From positions 38,185 through 58,168 of the forward strand of contig NW_005178440.1 in NCBI RefSeq assembly GCF_000341285.1: a stretch of 19,984 bases of DNA, read 5' to 3'. The position numbers and the translations under genes are program-made. Positions 7,735-14,797 of the stretch are shown piece by piece. This DNA is from Galdieria sulphuraria. Its lineage: Eukaryota; Rhodophyta; Bangiophyceae; Galdieriales; Galdieriaceae. The stretch's first letter is position 1. Each line of letters begins with the position of its first letter. The notes under the pieces were generated by a model. That model had not been told where the DNA came from, searched no databases, and worked only from the letters and a program-made list of their open reading frames with translations.

Positions 7735-8085
7735 ATGGCATCTATTCAGTTTATAACAGGCCTTGATGAAAAAGAAATTCCCGATATAAAACTAACTAGA
7801 TCAAAAGATGGGAAAACTGGTACAGCTACATTTATTTTTACAAATCCAAATGTTTTTCAAAAAACTTCTAAAGATCAAGCTGATATTACAGGAATGTATT
7901 TAATTGATGAAGAAGGAGAAATGGTAACTAGAGAAGTAAATGCAAAATTCGTTAATGGTAAACCTTATAAAATTGAAGCTTTATATATTATAAAAAATAA
8001 TGATGAATGGGATAGATTTATGCGTTTTATGGACCGATATGCAAAAGAAAAAGGTTTAGTCTTTACTAAATCATCTGATACATAA
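7735..8085 (+). CDS. psb28: Photosystem II assembly protein Psb28
   Basis: The protein is 116 residues, starting [20 protein letters not shown] and containing [16 protein letters not shown], both characteristic of Psb28 (formerly ycf79). In cyanobacteria it binds transiently to photosystem II assembly intermediates on the cytoplasmic (here stromal) side and is not part of the mature complex. It has no signal or membrane segment. It converges on rnpB, and its final codon and stop codon (8083-8085) lie within the terminator-like palindrome at 8079-8129. Confidence 0.97.
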   Translation: MASIQFITGLDEKEIPDIKLTRSKDGKTGTATFIFTNPNVFQKTSKDQADITGMYLIDEEGEMVTREVNAKFVNGKPYKIEALYIIKNNDEWDRFMRFMDRYAKEKGLVFTKSSDT

Positions 8086-8129
8086 AAAAATATATGGTAT
8101 CTTGAAGATACCATATATTTTTTTATGTA
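8079..8129. terminator. Palindrome spanning the psb28 stop codon and the rnpB 3' end
   Basis: The arms are perfectly complementary from 8079-8102 to 8106-8129. The innermost pair is strained, so the practical loop is TTGAA. The arms contain A7 and T7 runs. The right arm includes TTATGTA (8123-8129), which on the minus strand is the 3' half of the proposed P1 helix of RNase P RNA. Confidence 0.85.
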
Positions 8130-8490
8130 AGACATAAGCCGGGTTTAGTTCTTGAAATTTCTTTTCAAGGGTGGTTATTTATCTTAAAGTATTTATTACT
8201 AAATACTTTATGCGGTTTTTCAAGCACAAAATTTATTTTTAGCTTTAAATCATATAGACCTTGCTTTTTATTGAGGCTTACTGCCATAATATTTCACAAT
8301 ATTAGAGGTAATATACCGTTGCAACTTTAATAACTTTAAATTAAAGTTATTAGAATATTTTCTGTAGTGCTTTGCTAATGATCTATCATTCTGGAATTTA
8401 TCCAGCAATATTTTCAACTTAAAGCCCGGACTTTCCTCAGTAATATAAAAGTTTTTATATACTGCAACCACCTACGCTTACAATACATAA
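8123..8490 (-). ncRNA. rnpB: RNase P RNA (bacterial type A)
   Basis: On the minus strand the 5' region contains GAGGAAAGTCCGGGCTTTAA (about 8416-8435) and the 3' region contains AACCCGGCTTATGTC. These are the universally conserved paired ends of bacterial RNase P RNA. The outer P1 helix is proposed as TTATGTA (8484-8490) with TACATAA (8123-8129), giving about 368 nt; exact ends are uncertain by a few bases. The RNA is the catalytic core that trims 5' leaders from plastid tRNA precursors. It starts about 11 bp after the thiS stop codon on the same strand. The open frame at 8268-8471 overlaps it and is not a gene. Confidence 0.92.
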
Positions 8491-8501
8491 CTTTATACGA
8501 T

Positions 8502-8711
8502 TTATCCTCCTCCAACAAGAGTTAATATTTCTAGTTTATCACCTTCTCTTAAATTTGTAACAGACCATAAATTTTTAGATATAATCTCCATATTATATTC
8601 TACAACAATTAAATTGATATCAAAATTTAAATATTTGATTAACTCACTTATAGTCATATAAGGTGAACAATAATAGTTTTTTCCATTAATATATATTAAT
8701 ATAGATTTCAT
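8502..8711 (-). CDS. thiS: Sulfur-carrier protein ThiS (thiamine biosynthesis)
   Basis: This 69-residue beta-grasp protein (ycf40) ends in LTLVGGG. The terminal Gly-Gly is the functional hallmark: it is adenylated, then converted to thiocarboxylate, and donates sulfur to the thiazole synthase ThiG. The start, MKSILIYINGKNYYCSPYMT, fits the short N-terminal beta hairpin of ThiS. The gene diverges from trnH and lies just upstream of rnpB on the same strand. The MoeB/ThiF-like gene at 13496 is the obvious candidate activating enzyme. thiG is not in the window. Confidence 0.9.
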   Translation of the reverse strand: MKSILIYINGKNYYCSPYMTISELIKYLNFDINLIVVEYNMEIISKNLWSVTNLREGDKLEILTLVGGG

Positions 8712-8752
8712 AAATCAATAAATCTTAAAAAATTTTTATTAATTAATTTTTG

Positions 8753-8824
8753 GTGGATGTAGCCAAGTGGTAAGGCAATGGATTGTGGCTCCATCAATCG
8801 CGGGTTCAAATCCCGTCATTCACC
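8753..8824 (+). tRNA. trnH-GUG: tRNA-His (anticodon GUG)
   Basis: The cloverleaf has acceptor GTGGATG/CATTCAC, anticodon GTG in the stem ATGGA/TCCAT, and T arm GCGGGTTCAAATCCCGT. The discriminator is C, and a G at 8752 can supply the histidine-specific G-1 residue. It converges on ycf29 with a 22-bp spacer. Confidence 0.97.
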
Positions 8825-8846
8825 CTACTTTAAGATATTGAAACTA

Positions 8847-9503
8847 TTATTCAATAATTAAATTATTTTTTATTGCATATCGTACTAACTCAGTACGACT
8901 TCTTGTAAAGGTTTTATTAAATAATCGACTTACATATTTTTCTACATTACGAGAACTTATATTTAATTTGCGTGCAATTTCTTTATTCATAAGACCAGCA
9001 ACAACTAAATTTAAAATTTGTTGTTCTTTAGTTGTTAAAGAGAATATTTTCAATCCTTCTATTTGAGAATCTGCTTTTAACAAGTTTTTAATATCTGATG
9101 ACCAAAATACATCTGGATCCTGGTTTTGCTCTTTTAATCTCGTTAAAATATTATTTATTATTGATAATAATTCCTCAGGATCAATAGGTTTTACTAGATA
9201 GCTATTACAACCAATATTATAAGCTTTTATACGATCTTCTGTCATACCTTTTGCACTTAATAATATTACTGGTATTAATTTAAATCTTATATCTTTCCTT
9301 ATTTTTTTTAAAAATTCATAACCATTAATTCCAGGTAAAATTATATCAGCAATAATTAAGTCAGGAAAATTTCTATTAATGATAGAAAAAGCTTCGCGAA
9401 CATCCTTAGCTAAAATGATTTCGAAGTTATATTCTTGTAGATACTTTTTTAATGATTGACGAATACTTAATTCATCATCAATAACAAGTAATTTATATTT
9501 CAT
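8847..9503 (-). CDS. ycf29: NarL/FixJ-type response regulator Ycf29
   Basis: This is a 218-residue regulator. The receiver domain (about residues 1-120) has IDDE near the N-terminus, the phospho-acceptor Asp in LIIADIILPG and Lys in YLVKPIDPEE. The C-terminal LuxR-type helix-turn-helix (about 155-215) is seen in LTTKEQQILNLVVAGLMNKE and ISSRNVEKYVSRLF. Ycf29 is a known red algal plastid regulator; its partner kinase and targets are not settled. It diverges from ntcA with only 23 bp between start codons, so promoter elements must overlap coding DNA or be shared. Confidence 0.95.
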   Translation of the reverse strand: MKYKLLVIDDELSIRQSLKKYLQEYNFEIILAKDVREAFSIINRNFPDLIIADIILPGINGYEFLKKIRKDIRFKLIPVILLSAKGMTEDRIKAYNIGCNSYLVKPIDPEELLSIINNILTRLKEQNQDPDVFWSSDIKNLLKADSQIEGLKIFSLTTKEQQILNLVVAGLMNKEIARKLNISSRNVEKYVSRLFNKTFTRSRTELVRYAIKNNLIIE

Positions 9504-9526
9504 ACAATTTAATATAATAATATCAT

Positions 9527-10234
9527 ATGAAAATTAAATTTATTTCTAATTGCAAAGATAACAATTATAAGCATTTATTTATAGATAATAATGTAATACT
9601 AGATAATCTAATGAAAAATTCTTTGTGTTTAGAAATTGATAAATACGAAAAACTTTATTTTACTATATCAGATCTAAAATACTATTTCCTCATAACGAAA
9701 GGAACAATAAGAATTAGTAAAATATATAATAATGGTGCCAAATTTACATTTATCTTTTTAAAGGAATATGATTTATTCGGTAAATTTGGCGAAATAAAAA
9801 AAAACAATTCATCTCTTATATATGAATTAGAGGCATTAGAAAATACTTATTTACTAAAAATATCAATAATTAGAATATTTAATAAAATAGATCAGGAGAA
9901 AACAAAAACATTATATAAAAAATTAATTTTCGCATTAAATAAAAGATTAATACGTAATAATATGTTAATGGAAATTCTAACTCATAGAAATATAAAAAAT
10001 AGATTAATTAGTTTTTTATTATATTTAGCCTTATATTTTGGATCTTTATCAAAACTAGGAATTATTATTAATTTGAATTTATCTCATAGTACAATTGCAG
10101 AAATTTTATGTTCTACCAGAGTCACAATAACACGATATATCAAATCATTAGAAAAAAGGCAATATATTAAATACCTAAAAAAAAATATAATTATTATAAA
10201 TCCTATCCTATTGACTCAATATAAAAATTTATAA
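9527..10234 (+). CDS. ntcA: CRP/FNR-family nitrogen regulator NtcA (Ycf28)
   Basis: The 235-residue protein has a diverged cyclic-nucleotide-binding-like barrel (about residues 30-130), a long dimerisation helix and a C-terminal helix-turn-helix. The recognition helix reads STRVTITRYIKSLE, almost the same as cyanobacterial NtcA (STRVTVTRLL type). This strongly suggests the GTA-N8-TAC operator specificity is kept. The N-terminal sensor part is Lys/Asn/Ile-rich and much less conserved, so 2-oxoglutarate sensing cannot be judged by eye. It is divergent from ycf29 and precedes petB. A weak 9-bp hairpin at 10287-10310 may end its transcript. Confidence 0.92.
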   Translation: MKIKFISNCKDNNYKHLFIDNNVILDNLMKNSLCLEIDKYEKLYFTISDLKYYFLITKGTIRISKIYNNGAKFTFIFLKEYDLFGKFGEIKKNNSSLIYELEALENTYLLKISIIRIFNKIDQEKTKTLYKKLIFALNKRLIRNNMLMEILTHRNIKNRLISFLLYLALYFGSLSKLGIIINLNLSHSTIAEILCSTRVTITRYIKSLEKRQYIKYLKKNIIIINPILLTQYKNL

Positions 10235-10286
10235 CTATCAATAAAAAGATGAAATTTTAAATAAAAAAATATATAATAAATATAAC

Positions 10287-10310
10287 TTAAATTTGTATTC
10301 TCAAATTTAA
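10287..10310. terminator. Weak inverted repeat between ntcA and petB
   Basis: TTAAATTTG and CAAATTTAA pair across a 6-nt loop. The stem is A+T-rich and is not followed by a clean T run. It could be an ntcA 3'-end hairpin or part of the petB leader. No clear petB promoter boxes were identified in the 149-bp spacer. Confidence 0.3.
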
Positions 10311-10383
10311 ACTTATTTATATTTACACTATTATCTTATTATTATCTTATATCTTATAAATATATAAAATTAAAATTTAACAT

Positions 10384-11031
10384 ATGGGCAAAATATACGA
10401 TTGGTTTGAAGAACGCCTTGAAATACAAGCAATAGCAGACGATATTACTAGTAAATATGTTCCTCCTCATGTAAATATATTCTATTGTTTGGGAGGTATT
10501 ACATTAACTTGTTTCATAATACAAATTGCAACTGGCTTTGCTATGACTTTTTACTATAGACCAACTGTTACAGACGCATTCTCTTCAATAGAATACTTAA
10601 TGACCACAGTAAATTTCGGTTGGCTAATTAGATCTGTACATAGATGGTGTGCAAGTATGATGGTCCTAATGATGATTTTACATAGTTTTAGAATTTATTT
10701 AACTGGTGGATTTAAAAAACCTAGAGAGTTAACATGGATCAGTGGAGTAATTTTAGCTGTACTGACTGTATCATTTGGAGTAACAGGATATTCTCTACCA
10801 TGGGATCAGGTGGGCTATTGGGCTGTAAAAATTGTAACTGGTGTACCAGAAGCCATTCCTTTAGTTGGTAATAGTTTAGTAGAATTGTTGCGTGGAGGTT
10901 CTAGTGTTGGTCAAGCTACCTTAACAAGATTTTATAGTTTACATACTTTTGTCTTACCCTTATTAACAACTGTTTTTATGTTAATGCATTTTCTAATGAT
11001 TCGTAAACAAGGAATTTCTGGTCCACTATAA
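10384..11031 (+). CDS. petB: Cytochrome b6
   Basis: The protein is 215 residues, the standard length, and is a thylakoid subunit of the cytochrome b6f complex that passes electrons between plastoquinol and plastocyanin or cytochrome c6. Cys35 (in NIFYCLGG) is the residue that covalently holds the extra haem. The two haem-b ligand pairs are visible in [20 protein letters not shown] (His 86/100) and in [20 protein letters not shown] (His 187/202). No intron is present. The stop codon is 19 bp before petD, so the pair is an operon. Confidence 0.99.
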   Translation: MGKIYDWFEERLEIQAIADDITSKYVPPHVNIFYCLGGITLTCFIIQIATGFAMTFYYRPTVTDAFSSIEYLMTTVNFGWLIRSVHRWCASMMVLMMILHSFRIYLTGGFKKPRELTWISGVILAVLTVSFGVTGYSLPWDQVGYWAVKIVTGVPEAIPLVGNSLVELLRGGSSVGQATLTRFYSLHTFVLPLLTTVFMLMHFLMIRKQGISGPL

Positions 11032-11050
11032 TACATAAAGGAGAAAATTC

Positions 11051-11533
11051 ATGTCAATTTTAAAAAAACCAGATTTATCTAACCTAGAATTAAGGGCTAA
11101 ATTAGCTAAAGGAATGGGACATAACTATTATGGTGAACCAGCATGGCCAAATGATTTGTTATATGTTTTCCCTGTTGTGATCTTAGCCACGATATCTTGT
11201 TGTATTGGTCTAGCTATAATGGAGCCCTCATCTATTGGTGAGAAAGCAGACCCTTTTGCTACTCCATTAGAAATTTTGCCTGAGTGGTATCTCTACCCCA
11301 CATTTAACTTGTTAAGAGTGATCCCAAATAAATTATTAGGTATTTTATCAATTAGTTTAATTCCTGTAGGCTTAATTCTCGTACCATTTATTGAAAATAT
11401 CAATAAATTTCAAAATCCTTTTAGAAGACCAATAGCAACTACTATTTTTTTAATTGGTACTATAATTGCCATTTGGTTAGGAATAGGAGCTACATTACCA
11501 ATAGATAAAGCAATTACTTTAGGTCTATTTTAA
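11051..11533 (+). CDS. petD: Cytochrome b6f complex subunit IV
   Basis: The protein is 160 residues with the conserved quinol-site motif [13 protein letters not shown] and the KKPDLS N-terminus. Three hydrophobic segments fit the known three-helix topology. An AAGGAG Shine-Dalgarno sequence at 11038-11043 lies seven bases before the ATG. It is the second gene of the petB-petD operon, and its stop codon directly abuts the large palindrome shared with rpl12. Confidence 0.99.
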   Translation: MSILKKPDLSNLELRAKLAKGMGHNYYGEPAWPNDLLYVFPVVILATISCCIGLAIMEPSSIGEKADPFATPLEILPEWYLYPTFNLLRVIPNKLLGILSISLIPVGLILVPFIENINKFQNPFRRPIATTIFLIGTIIAIWLGIGATLPIDKAITLGLF

Positions 11534-11635
11534 AGGTAAAGATTGATTAGAAAATAAAAATAATCTAGTGTATCTTATTTTAATACATAAATAAGATACA
11601 CTAGATTATTTTTGTTTTCTAATCAATCTTTACCT
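11534..11635. repeat. Large palindrome (47-bp arms) between convergent petD and rpl12
   Basis: Arms at 11534-11580 and 11589-11635 are complementary except for one T-G pair (11555/11614), with an 8-nt loop. The left arm starts at the first base after the petD stop codon. The right arm covers the rpl12 stop codon (11619-11621) and its last codons. It probably acts as a bidirectional transcript end or stabiliser. Confidence 0.9.
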
Positions 11636-12017
11636 GAGCACCAACAGACTCAAGATCTTTTTTTATTTGTTCAGCATTTTCTTTTGAAACTGCTTTTTTT
11701 AAAGGTTGGGGCACTGAATCGACAAGATCTTTAGCTTCTTTTAAACCTAAACCTGTTATTGTACGAACTGTTTTTAAAACAGATATTTTTTTATCAGTTG
11801 GTACTACTTCTAGTATCACATCAAATTCTGTTTTTTCAGTAATAGGTTGCTGTAAAGATTTTTTTTCTTGAATAGATGATAAATTTTCGGCACTTATCAA
11901 TTGACTTGAAGATGCATTTACGTTAAAAGTCTTTTCAATTGCCTTTACTAATTCAGATGCTTCTATTAAACTTAATTCCTTTAATTCTTCTAAAATTGCT
12001 GAAACTTTATTATCCAT
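11619..12017 (-). CDS. rpl12: Large ribosomal subunit protein bL12
   Basis: The protein is 132 residues, forming the flexible L7/L12 stalk that recruits translation factors. An N-terminal dimerisation helix begins MDNKVSAILEELKELSLIEA, a hinge follows, and the C-terminal domain has FDVILEVVPTDKKISVLKTV and GLGLKEAKDLVDSVP. The frame is open upstream to 12113, but that would add a hydrophobic 32-residue leader overlapping rpl1 and foreign to the family, so the ATG at 12017 is used. It is the last gene of rpl11-rpl1-rpl12; its 3' end is inside the palindrome shared with petD. Confidence 0.97.
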   Translation of the reverse strand: MDNKVSAILEELKELSLIEASELVKAIEKTFNVNASSSQLISAENLSSIQEKKSLQQPITEKTEFDVILEVVPTDKKISVLKTVRTITGLGLKEAKDLVDSVPQPLKKAVSKENAEQIKKDLESVGAQVKID

Positions 12018-12090
12018 AATAAAATATTGAATTATCTTAATTGGTAAAAATAATAAATAAATTAAAAATATTAAAATTATATTAATTATA

Positions 12091-12783
12091 CTAAATAAAA
12101 GTGCTAACATCAATATTAATTGAAGGGCTCATTGTACTGCAAATATAACAACTTTTCCAATACTTACCTTTTACACCAGATGGCTTGTTCTTATTGATAG
12201 AATCTTTAATTGCTAATAAATTAAATAATAAATCTTCGGTACTAAAATTAACTTTTCCAAAACCTATATGAACAATTCCTGTTTTATCTGCTCTATATTC
12301 AATTTTACCATTTTTAAAATTTTTTATTGTATCAGCAAGATCATTTGTAACTGTGCCAGTTTTAGGCGAAGGCATCAAACCTCTTGGACCAAGAATTTTA
12401 CCCAATTTAGCAATCTTAGGCACAAAATCAGGGGTAGTAATTAAATAACTAAAATCCAAAAAATTATTATTTGTAATAGTGTCTAATATTTCATCTGAAC
12501 CAACTAAATCTGCACCTGCAGATTTAGCAAGTTCTAATTGAGATGAATTAGTTATAACTGCTATTTTAACAAATTTACCTGTTCCTCTAGGTAATAAGAC
12601 GCTTGCTCTTAATTGTTGATCATTATATTTAGGATCTATTGCTAAGTTCATATGAACTTCTGCAGTCTCTGAAAACCTAGCATTAGCAATTGTTTTCAAT
12701 AATTCAATTCCCTCTCTGAGTTCATAGGATTGTTCTAAGATCTGTGATTTAATTTTTTGAAAACGTTTTGATTTCTTTATCAT
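12091..12783 (-). CDS. rpl1: Large ribosomal subunit protein uL1
   Basis: The protein is 230 residues, binding 23S rRNA at the L1 stalk that helps release tRNA from the exit site. Family motifs seen are DPKYNDQQLRASVLLPRGTG, LGPRGLMPSPKTGT and the C-terminal VKGKYWKS. The frame opens at 12810, but that codon is GTG. The ATG at 12783 gives MIKKSKRFQKIK, which aligns with the usual N-terminus, so it is preferred. It lies between rpl11 and rpl12 in the conserved bacterial order. Confidence 0.96.
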   Translation of the reverse strand: MIKKSKRFQKIKSQILEQSYELREGIELLKTIANARFSETAEVHMNLAIDPKYNDQQLRASVLLPRGTGKFVKIAVITNSSQLELAKSAGADLVGSDEILDTITNNNFLDFSYLITTPDFVPKIAKLGKILGPRGLMPSPKTGTVTNDLADTIKNFKNGKIEYRADKTGIVHIGFGKVNFSTEDLLFNLLAIKDSINKNKPSGVKGKYWKSCYICSTMSPSINIDVSTFI

Positions 12784-12841
12784 TTTTTTTGTAATTTTAT
12801 TTATGATCACTTATTATTAAACAAAATTTTATCGATTAAAT

Positions 12842-13273
12842 TTATTTATTTTTATTAATTATAATACCCATATTTTTAGCTGTTCCTTCAACTATTTTTA
12901 TAGCTTGAGAGATGTCATTAGTATTTAAATCTGGCATTTTAATATTAGCTATTTCCACTAATTGATTATAATCAAGAGTACCTATTTTATTTTGATTACA
13001 TTTATCAGAACCTTTATTTATATTTAATAATTTTTTTATTAATTCCGATACAGGTGGTGTTTTTAATATAAAATTAAAACTTTTGTCTTCATAAATATAA
13101 ATTTCTGCTGGAATTATTAAACCAATTTTATCAAGAGTCTTAGCATTATATTCCTTACAAAACATTACTATATTAACACCATGTTGTCCTAATGCAGGTC
13201 CTACAGGAGGAGCTGGAGTAGCTTTACCTGCTGGTAGCGCTAATTTTACTACACTAATCAATTTTTTACCCAT
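12842..13273 (-). CDS. rpl11: Large ribosomal subunit protein uL11
   Basis: The protein is 143 residues, starting [20 protein letters not shown] and containing [20 protein letters not shown]. This is the conserved N-terminal domain at the GTPase-associated centre. The C-terminal domain binds 23S rRNA and ends [13 protein letters not shown]. It heads the rpl11-rpl1-rpl12 group. trnW is 92 bp upstream on the same strand. Confidence 0.97.
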   Translation of the reverse strand: MGKKLISVVKLALPAGKATPAPPVGPALGQHGVNIVMFCKEYNAKTLDKIGLIIPAEIYIYEDKSFNFILKTPPVSELIKKLLNINKGSDKCNQNKIGTLDYNQLVEIANIKMPDLNTNDISQAIKIVEGTAKNMGIIINKNK

Positions 13274-13365
13274 CTTTTATATTATGTTTACATGTAAATA
13301 GAATAATTTATTTTATTTATTAATAATATAAAATATTTTTTTATCAAAAAGCAAAAATAAAAAAT

Positions 13366-13438
13366 CACGTCCTGAAGGAATTGAACCCTCGGCATTAGGT
13401 TTTGGAAACCTACGTTCTACCAACTGAACTAAGGACGC
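13366..13438 (-). tRNA. trnW-CCA: tRNA-Trp (anticodon CCA)
   Basis: This is a 73-nt minus-strand cloverleaf with acceptor GCGTCCT/AGGACGT (first pair G-U), anticodon stem TAGGT/ACCTA around TTCCAAA, T loop TTCAATT, and discriminator G. It diverges from moeB. Confidence 0.96.
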
Positions 13439-13495
13439 TTATTTATTAATTTATTATATTAATAATGTTATTATATCCAAGATTAAATTATTTAG

Positions 13496-14611
13496 ATGCT
13501 TAATCCAGATTTAAATTCATTAGAATTAACAACTACAGAATATGAAAGATATAATAAGCACTTAATTTTACCTCAAATACAAATAGAAGGACAAAAAAGA
13601 TTAAAAATGGCTAAAGTCCTATGTATAGGTGCTGGAGGTTTGGCTTCAAGTATTTTAACTTATTTAGTTTCTTCTGGAATAGGTCTCATAGGTATCATTG
13701 ATTATGATGTAATTGAATTATCAAATCTACCACGCCAAACAGTTTATACTCCAAAGGATATTGGGTTTCCTAAAGTTAATTGTGCAAAACAAAACTTATC
13801 GATTATTAATTCAGATTGTAAAATACATATTTATAATGATAAATTAAACATAGGTAATTCAATAACGATAATCAAATTTTATGATTTAATAATAGATTGT
13901 ACTGATAATTTTGCGATTCGTTTATTAATTAATGATATATGTTATCTCTTAGGTAAAACTCTAGTTTTTGGTGCTGTAATAGGCTTTCAAGCACAAGTTG
14001 CTATCTTTAATTATCAAAGTTCAAGCAACTATAGAGATTTATATTCTATAGAGAGACTAAACTTCACATCTCAATTAGGCTCATGTAATTCAGGGGGAGT
14101 AATTTCTGTTTTACCTTCTCTGACAGGAATCTTACAAATTTCAGAAGCCTTAAAAATTATTATTGGTTATAGGAGTTCTTTAATTGAACATATTATAAAT
14201 ATAAATTTATTAGATAATAAATTTCAACAAAGTCGATTAAGAACAGGAAATTATATAAAATATAATTTAAAATCCAACTTAACTTATTGTTTATATAATT
14301 CTTTTGAATTATATTTTAAGCATCTCTTTTTAGATATTAATCAGATTATTTTTAATAAAAATTTTAGGAGTAAAAAAACAAATATTAATCTTATAAACAT
14401 TTATGTTTATAAATATAAAACACAAAAAAAAGAAAACTTTTTTTTTATACCATTATGCCAACTAAAAAATTTTTTATTAGAAATAAGAAAAATGAATATT
14501 TCATATATTAACTTAAACCTTCCTAGAGGTAAAGAAATATATTATTATAAAGCTTATCTTATATTTAGACAAATAACTAATATTTATCCTTATTTTTTTA
14601 AAGATATTTAA
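13496..14611 (+). CDS. moeB: MoeB/ThiF/HesA-family adenylyltransferase with degenerate rhodanese tail
   Basis: The 371-residue E1-like enzyme activates the C-terminal Gly of small sulfur carriers with ATP. Seen are the nucleotide-binding loop CIGAGGLAS (about 42-50), IDYDVIELSNLPRQ with the catalytic Asp/Arg, IDCTDNFAIRLLIND, and a Cys in LGSCNSGG. The zinc-binding Cys-x-x-Cys pairs of typical MoeB/ThiF are missing: NYRDLYS stands where the first is expected and no second is present. The C-terminal part (about 255-371) should be a rhodanese domain, but the active-site Cys is lost (LPRGKEIYYYKAYLIF) and the sequence is Lys/Asn/Tyr-rich. Its likely plastid substrate is ThiS, encoded nearby. It ends three bases before convergent trnS. 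Confidence 0.87.
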   Translation: MLNPDLNSLELTTTEYERYNKHLILPQIQIEGQKRLKMAKVLCIGAGGLASSILTYLVSSGIGLIGIIDYDVIELSNLPRQTVYTPKDIGFPKVNCAKQNLSIINSDCKIHIYNDKLNIGNSITIIKFYDLIIDCTDNFAIRLLINDICYLLGKTLVFGAVIGFQAQVAIFNYQSSSNYRDLYSIERLNFTSQLGSCNSGGVISVLPSLTGILQISEALKIIIGYRSSLIEHIININLLDNKFQQSRLRTGNYIKYNLKSNLTYCLYNSFELYFKHLFLDINQIIFNKNFRSKKTNINLINIYVYKYKTQKKENFFFIPLCQLKNFLLEIRKMNISYINLNLPRGKEIYYYKAYLIFRQITNIYPYFFKDI

Positions 14612-14614
14612 AAC

Positions 14615-14701
14615 AGGAGAGAGAGGGATTCGAACCCTCGTTAAGAATATACTTAAACAGCATTTCCAATGCTGCGCCTTCAACCACTCGGCCACCTCTC
14701 C
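14615..14701 (-). tRNA. trnS-GGA: tRNA-Ser (anticodon GGA)
   Basis: This is an 87-nt cloverleaf with the long variable arm typical of serine tRNAs. It has acceptor GGAGAGG/TCTCTCC, anticodon stem CAGCA/TGCTG around the TTGGAAA loop, and T arm GAGGGTTCGAATCCCTC. The discriminator base reads U, whereas bacterial and plastid serine tRNAs usually have G. It converges tightly on moeB. Confidence 0.95.
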
Positions 14702-14797
14702 TTTTAATATTTATAATATACATATTATATAATACTAAATACTATATTATAGAATATATTTATACAATCAATTATTATCAATAAAGTAATACAAAAA

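Noticed and set aside
8268-8471. 67-codon open frame on the minus strand
   Set aside because: It lies wholly within the RNase P RNA gene, whose conserved ends are unmistakable.
12018-12113. Hydrophobic 32-residue leader on rpl12
   Set aside because: bL12 has no signal peptide; the leader overlaps the end of rpl1 and is just A+T-rich spacer read in frame.
12784-12810. Longer uL1 starting at 12810
   Set aside because: The codon there is GTG, and the ATG at 12783 matches the usual N-terminus of the family.
14513-14695. 60-codon minus-strand frame
   Set aside because: It is made of trnS plus the antisense of the moeB end.
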